From: Inquilinus sp042743185
GTDB lineage: Bacteria; Pseudomonadota; Alphaproteobacteria; DSM-16000; Inquilinaceae
Reading direction: 5' to 3'
DNA length: 64,000 bases
Assembly: GCF_042743185.1 (NCBI RefSeq)
Contig: NZ_JBHYMS010000021.1
Span: 1-64,000 of the forward strand
Position numbers and translations under genes: made by a program. Under the pieces are notes generated by a model. The model had not been told where the DNA came from, made no database searches, and saw only the letters and a list, made by a program, of their open reading frames with translations. Below, piece after piece: positions 60,775 through 64,000 of this stretch. The first letter of the stretch is position 1. Each line of letters opens with the position of its first letter.

Positions 60775-61233
60775 TCAGCTCTTCTTCACCCGATAGGTCT
60801 CGTGGCAGGCGCCGCAGGACTGGCCGACCGCGGGGAAGGCGGCCTTCACCTTGGCGGCATTGCCTTCCTGGGCGGCGGCGTCCAGCGCCGCGATGGCGTC
60901 GTGGTTGGCCTTCACCTTGGCCTGGAAATCGGCCCAGTTCGCCCAGACCTCCGGCTTGGCCGCGCTCTTGCCGACGCCGACCGCGGTGCCTTCCGGGAAC
61001 AGGGCCAGCAGGTTGGCGCTCACCCCCGCCATCTTGGCGGTCGCCGCCTTGACGTCGTCGATCGTGCCCTGGTTGTCGCGCACGAAGCCGGTCAGGGTCT
61101 TGACGCTGGCGCCGTAGGTCTTCATCGCATCCTCGCGCTGGGTCACCACCTCCTCGGGCGTGGCCGCCCAGGCGATGGCGGCGCCGCAGCTGACGATGGC
61201 GGCGGTGATGACGGCGAACTTCAACGAACGCAT
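60775..61233 (-). CDS. Cytochrome c'
   Basis: Exported four-helix-bundle monohaem cytochrome of 152 aa. The signal peptide ends at AWAATPE, and the haem site is C-terminal, CGACH at 140-144, followed by ETYRVKKS, the standard class II (cytochrome c') arrangement. Members bind NO or act in stress tolerance. The single-domain form fits well. It stands alone, downstream of a palindromic terminator shared with the serine hydrolase. Confidence 0.92.
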   Translation of the reverse strand: MRSLKFAVITAAIVSCGAAIAWAATPEEVVTQREDAMKTYGASVKTLTGFVRDNQGTIDDVKAATAKMAGVSANLLALFPEGTAVGVGKSAAKPEVWANWADFQAKVKANHDAIAALDAAAQEGNAAKVKAAFPAVGQSCGACHETYRVKKS

Positions 61234-61482
61234 GGTGCCTCCCCCTCGGGTGGGTGCCGGTCCGGCGATGATGGGCGCGAGTATGCTGGAGGAATTGTTG
61301 CGATCTCCAGCCCGTTCGGGCTCCGGCCCCTGGTTCGCTGCGACGTGTCGCAGGGTTACGCCTGAAATCGGTGCGCGCGTGGTTGACAGGATGCGGGTCC
61401 GCCACTATGGTCCGCGCCTCTAATTCCGGCCCGCGAGCCCGTGCTCCCGGCGGCGCCGGCGCTGCCGCATGGGATATGGATC

Positions 61483-61608
61483 ATGAAAGTCGCGAACTCG
61501 CTCAAGACCCTGAAGACCCGCCACCGCGCTTGCCGCGTCGTCCGTCGCAAGGGCCGTGTCTACGTCATCAACAAGGAGAACCCGCGCTTCAAGGCGCGCC
61601 AGGGCTGA
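61483..61608 (+). CDS. rpmJ: 50S ribosomal protein L36 (C-minus type)
   Basis: 41-aa basic ribosomal protein, MKVANSLKTLKTRHRACRVV to PRFKARQG. Only one cysteine remains (ACRVV), so the four-ligand zinc site of canonical L36 is absent, as in the alphaproteobacterial and YkgO type. ATG 61483 follows a GGATATGGATC stretch. A strong terminator hairpin follows at 61634. It stands apart from the S10 operon, which is normal for this form in alphaproteobacteria. Confidence 0.95.
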   Translation: MKVANSLKTLKTRHRACRVVRRKGRVYVINKENPRFKARQG

Positions 61609-61633
61609 TCTCAGCCGCTCCTTGAGTCGGTCG

Positions 61634-61660
61634 AAGGCCGCGTCCCCGGACGCGGCCTTT
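61634..61660 (+). terminator. Terminator after rpmJ
   Basis: AAGGCCGCGTCC, CC, GGACGCGGCCTT is a 12-bp perfect stem followed by TTTGC, 25 bp after the rpmJ stop. The stem is bounded by A and T, so it would work as an intrinsic terminator. Confidence 0.85.
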
Positions 61661-61706
61661 GCATTTCCGGCGATGGCTTCTATCGTCCGCGGCGGAGGTC
61701 CCGCCG

Positions 61707-63194
61707 ATGAAGATGCCAGCCCCCGATGCCGCCGTCCTGGCGCGACGCGAGGAGATCGCCACGGCGCTGCGCGCCATCGTGCCGGGGGAGGGCGTGATCA
61801 CGGCCGAGAGCGAGCGCCGCGCCTATGAATCGGACGGGCTGACCGCCTATCGCACCCTGCCGATGATCGTGGTGCTGCCCTCGACCACCGCCCAGGTCTC
61901 GGCGGTGCTGCGCAAATGCCAGGAGCTGGGGGTGAAGGTGGTGCCGCGCGGGTCCGGCACCTCGCTGTCCGGCGGCGCCCTGCCGCTCGAGGACGGCGTG
62001 CTGCTCGGCCTCGGCAAGTTCAACAAGGTGCTGGAGATCGACTTCGACAACCGCTGCGCCCGGGTGCAGCCGGGGGTCACCAATCTCGGCATCACCAACG
62101 CCGTCGCCCATGCCGGCTTCTATTACGCGCCCGACCCGTCCAGCCAGATCGCCTGCTCGATCGGCGGCAATGTCGCCGAGAATTCCGGCGGCGTGCACTG
62201 CCTGAAATACGGGCTGACCACCAACAACGTGCTGGGGCTGGAGGTGGTGCTGATCGACGGCACCGTGCTGCGCCTCGGCGGCAAGCATCTCGATTCGCCG
62301 GGCTACGACCTGCTCGGCGTGCTCACCGGCTCGGAAGGGCTGCTGGCCGTGGTCACCGAGGTCACGGTGCGGCTGCTGCGCCGCCCGGCGACCCAGCGCG
62401 CCGTGCTGATGGGCTTCCCGTCGTCGGAGGCCGGCGGCGACTGCGTCGCGCGCATCATCGGCGCCGGCATCATCCCGGGCGGGCTGGAGATGATGGACAA
62501 GCCCGCCATCCATGCGGCCGAGGCCTTCGTCAAGGCCGGCTATCCGCTGGATGTCGAGGCGCTGCTGATCTGCGAGCTGGACGGGCCGGAGGCCGAGGTC
62601 GACCACCTGATCGGGCGGGTCGAATCGATCGGCCGCGACTGCGGCGCCACGATCTGCGTCGTCAGCCGCAACGAGGAGGAGCGGCTGCGCTTCTGGGCCG
62701 GGCGCAAGGCCGCCTTCCCGGCGGTCGGCCGGATCAGCCCCGACTATTACTGCATGGACGGCACCATCCCGCGGAAGCGCCTGCCCGAGGTGCTGGCCCG
62801 GATGCAGGAGATGTCGCGCCGCCACGGGCTGCGCGTCGCCAATGTCTTCCATGCCGGCGACGGCAACCTGCACCCGCTGATCCTGTACGACGCCAATGTG
62901 CCGGGCGAGCTGGAGAAGGCCGAGGAGTTCGGGTCGGACATCCTGAAGCTGTGCGTCGAGGTCGGCGGGGTGCTGACCGGTGAGCACGGCGTCGGGGTCG
63001 AGAAGCGCGACCTGATGGAGGTGCAGTTCGGGCCGGAGGACCTGGCGCAGCAGCAGCGGCTGAAATGCGCCTTCGACCCGGACGGGCTCTTGAACCCCGG
63101 CAAGGTGTTCCCGACGCTGCACCGCTGCGCCGAGTTGGGGCGTGTCCATATCCACCGCGGCGAGACCCGCTTCCCCGATCTGCCGCGCTTTTGA
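61707..63194 (+). CDS. glcD: FAD-linked glycolate oxidase subunit GlcD
   Basis: FAD-binding type 4 (VAO family) oxidoreductase of 495 aa. The FAD-binding PP-loop region is visible as VVPRGSGTSLSGGALP, with GNVAENSGGVHCLKYG and the C-terminal HAGDGNLHP and GEHGVGVEK motifs of GlcD/D-lactate dehydrogenase proteins. ATG 61707 is supported by GGAGG upstream. The usual partners glcE and glcF are not downstream: the next gene is convergent. A D-lactate or D-2-hydroxyacid dehydrogenase is an alternative name. Confidence 0.92.
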   Translation: MKMPAPDAAVLARREEIATALRAIVPGEGVITAESERRAYESDGLTAYRTLPMIVVLPSTTAQVSAVLRKCQELGVKVVPRGSGTSLSGGALPLEDGVLLGLGKFNKVLEIDFDNRCARVQPGVTNLGITNAVAHAGFYYAPDPSSQIACSIGGNVAENSGGVHCLKYGLTTNNVLGLEVVLIDGTVLRLGGKHLDSPGYDLLGVLTGSEGLLAVVTEVTVRLLRRPATQRAVLMGFPSSEAGGDCVARIIGAGIIPGGLEMMDKPAIHAAEAFVKAGYPLDVEALLICELDGPEAEVDHLIGRVESIGRDCGATICVVSRNEEERLRFWAGRKAAFPAVGRISPDYYCMDGTIPRKRLPEVLARMQEMSRRHGLRVANVFHAGDGNLHPLILYDANVPGELEKAEEFGSDILKLCVEVGGVLTGEHGVGVEKRDLMEVQFGPEDLAQQQRLKCAFDPDGLLNPGKVFPTLHRCAELGRVHIHRGETRFPDLPRF

Positions 63195-63225
63195 TGACGC
63201 TCGACGCTACGGTTTACGCAGAGAA

Positions 63226-63777
63226 TCAGCTTGCTCGGTCGGCGAACAACCGCTCGTAGATGCGATCCAGATGGGCATCCTTGATCGTCTTGCGTATGAG
63301 CGTCGCATCAGTGGCCGATGGTAGGGACATCTTGCCCTTTGGTGGTTTCGTAAAGAAATCGGGTCGTTTCATCGCCAGCTGTAGCAGGCGCCGAGTCGGG
63401 GCGGATGGTCGAATCTGACCAGCCTCGTACTTTTCGAACGATTTGTCTCCGGTTCCAAACACTTGGCCGGCTTCCCGCTGGCTCAGGCCGCAGCGGATGC
63501 GGATGGCGCGAATCAACAGGGGCGGGAAGGACTCGCCTTTGACGATCGCCTCTGCCGTACGCCGTGCCATCTCCGCGACTTCATTGTCCTCATCGACCAG
63601 TTGCCCTTCCACATCGGAAGGGTCGTCCAAATTGCACCACCAGCCCGGCTGGAGGTACTCGAAGACCCGTCCTTCGACCGAAAAGGACACCAGCTTCTCT
63701 CCCCGCCGCATCGGCCTGCCGCTTTCGGCACTCTCGATTGTCTCGGGGTAGTCTCTTGGCCTTCTCACCATGCTCAT
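63226..63777 (-). CDS. mqsA: MqsA-family antitoxin, degenerate zinc site
   Basis: 183-aa antitoxin of the MqsA type. The C-terminal half has the XRE-type DNA-binding core (IRIRCGLSQREAGQVFGTGD, then KSFEKYEAGQIRPSAPTRRLLQL). The N-terminal zinc domain is altered: the first CxxC is replaced by Y-P-E-T, and in the second only one Cys (WWCNLDD) remains. ATG 63777 overlaps the toxin stop in ATGA. In the family, MqsA neutralises the MqsR endoribonuclease and represses its own operon. Confidence 0.85.
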   Translation of the reverse strand: MSMVRRPRDYPETIESAESGRPMRRGEKLVSFSVEGRVFEYLQPGWWCNLDDPSDVEGQLVDEDNEVAEMARRTAEAIVKGESFPPLLIRAIRIRCGLSQREAGQVFGTGDKSFEKYEAGQIRPSAPTRRLLQLAMKRPDFFTKPPKGKMSLPSATDATLIRKTIKDAHLDRIYERLFADRAS

Positions 63778-64000
63778 GCTTCCTTGAAACTGATCAAGAG
63801 ATAGGCGCCCATGGAGTCCGTGGTGAATTTCACATAGAGCGATGTGCCGGTTGTTGTGGGCCGATAGACATCTTGCCAGATCTTGTGATTCGCAAGGGAC
63901 GTCATGGATTTGTCGAAGTCTGCTGGGATCAATGCCTGAATGACGGCGACGACCTGGGCATCAGCCATTTTCAGGGCATCGGCCCCTTGCTTGGACACTA
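63774..64000 (-). CDS. mqsR: MqsR-family toxin (partial, cut by window end)
   Basis: The visible 74 residues end ADFDKSMTSLANHKIWQDVY then TGTSLYVKF and LLISFKEA, matching the conserved C-terminal part of the mRNA interferase MqsR (SDFYKSMTTYSDHTIWQDVY in E. coli). An internal ATG at 63998 lies at the window edge; by comparison with the roughly 98-aa family length, 25-30 N-terminal residues are probably beyond the window. It precedes and overlaps mqsA by 4 bp, toxin first as in E. coli mqsRA. Confidence 0.85.
   Translation of the reverse strand, partial: VSKQGADALKMADAQVVAVIQALIPADFDKSMTSLANHKIWQDVYRPTTTGTSLYVKFTTDSMGAYLLISFKEA

Overview
The window is high-GC DNA from an alphaproteobacterium. 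The support is hopanoid side-chain genes (hpnI, hpnJ), a 41-aa C-minus type ribosomal protein L36, an aceA gene divergent from a RamB/ScfR-type regulator, a DUF4170 protein and large RTX beta-roll proteins. Rhodospirillales/Azospirillales (for example an Inquilinus-like organism) is my best guess, but it rests on general gene character and not on a marker gene. I found no rRNA, tRNA, CRISPR array, transposase or integrase.

Layout. 0-8 kb: glutathione synthetase, a TauE/SafE permease, a sugar O-acetyltransferase, a PQQ-type sugar dehydrogenase coupled to an arginase-family hydrolase, and the hopanoid pair hpnI-hpnJ. 8-15 kb, mostly minus strand: a PRC-barrel-like secreted protein, a sugar kinase/class II aldolase operon ending in two coupled secreted paralogues, an orphan PseI-type sugar acid synthase, and a TetR-sugE-emrE efflux operon behind a perfect palindromic operator. 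15-20 kb: a complete sugar/AI-2-type ABC importer (binding protein, double ATPase, two permeases). 20-23 kb: a MarR regulator divergent from an SDR-cupin pair, then an AT-rich lipoprotein gene. 23-28 kb: two RTX proteins; a third lies at 57-59 kb. 28-34 kb: PBP1C, MarR-EmrA-EmrB, a previously unlisted 40-aa ORF, and parDE. 34-40 kb: CpdB-type nucleotidase, YegP-like protein, RamB/ScfR-like regulator, isocitrate lyase, DUF4170. 40-52 kb: one 10.7-kb gene and a 276-aa upstream partner. 52-64 kb: aquaporin, GNAT, YcaQ-type glycosylase, orphan PhnM, dihaem cytochrome c, RTX, serine hydrolase, cytochrome c', rpmJ, GlcD, and an mqsRA toxin-antitoxin pair cut by the window edge.

The strongest candidate for an undescribed system is the 3567-residue protein at 39975-50678. 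By reading its translation I see five tandem modules. Each pairs a short alpha/beta segment with a minimal protein-kinase-like fold: a glycine-rich loop, a lysine strand, then two aspartates 15-16 residues apart. Module 1 has lost the catalytic aspartate; modules 2-5 keep it. A HELAH (HExxH) metallopeptidase-like domain sits between modules 1 and 2, and a near-identical linker motif follows modules 1 and 2. The protein has no classical signal peptide. It looks like a very large multi-domain effector or toxin, but that is inference.

Other structure not explained by genes: a two-copy, about 145-bp long-hairpin element whose arms covary between copies and whose end overlaps the stop codon of the gene before it in both cases; a perfect 20-bp inverted repeat upstream of gshB; a small family of GTTGGGTTCGC palindromes at gene ends; and a RamB-box-like sequence between aceA and its presumed regulator.
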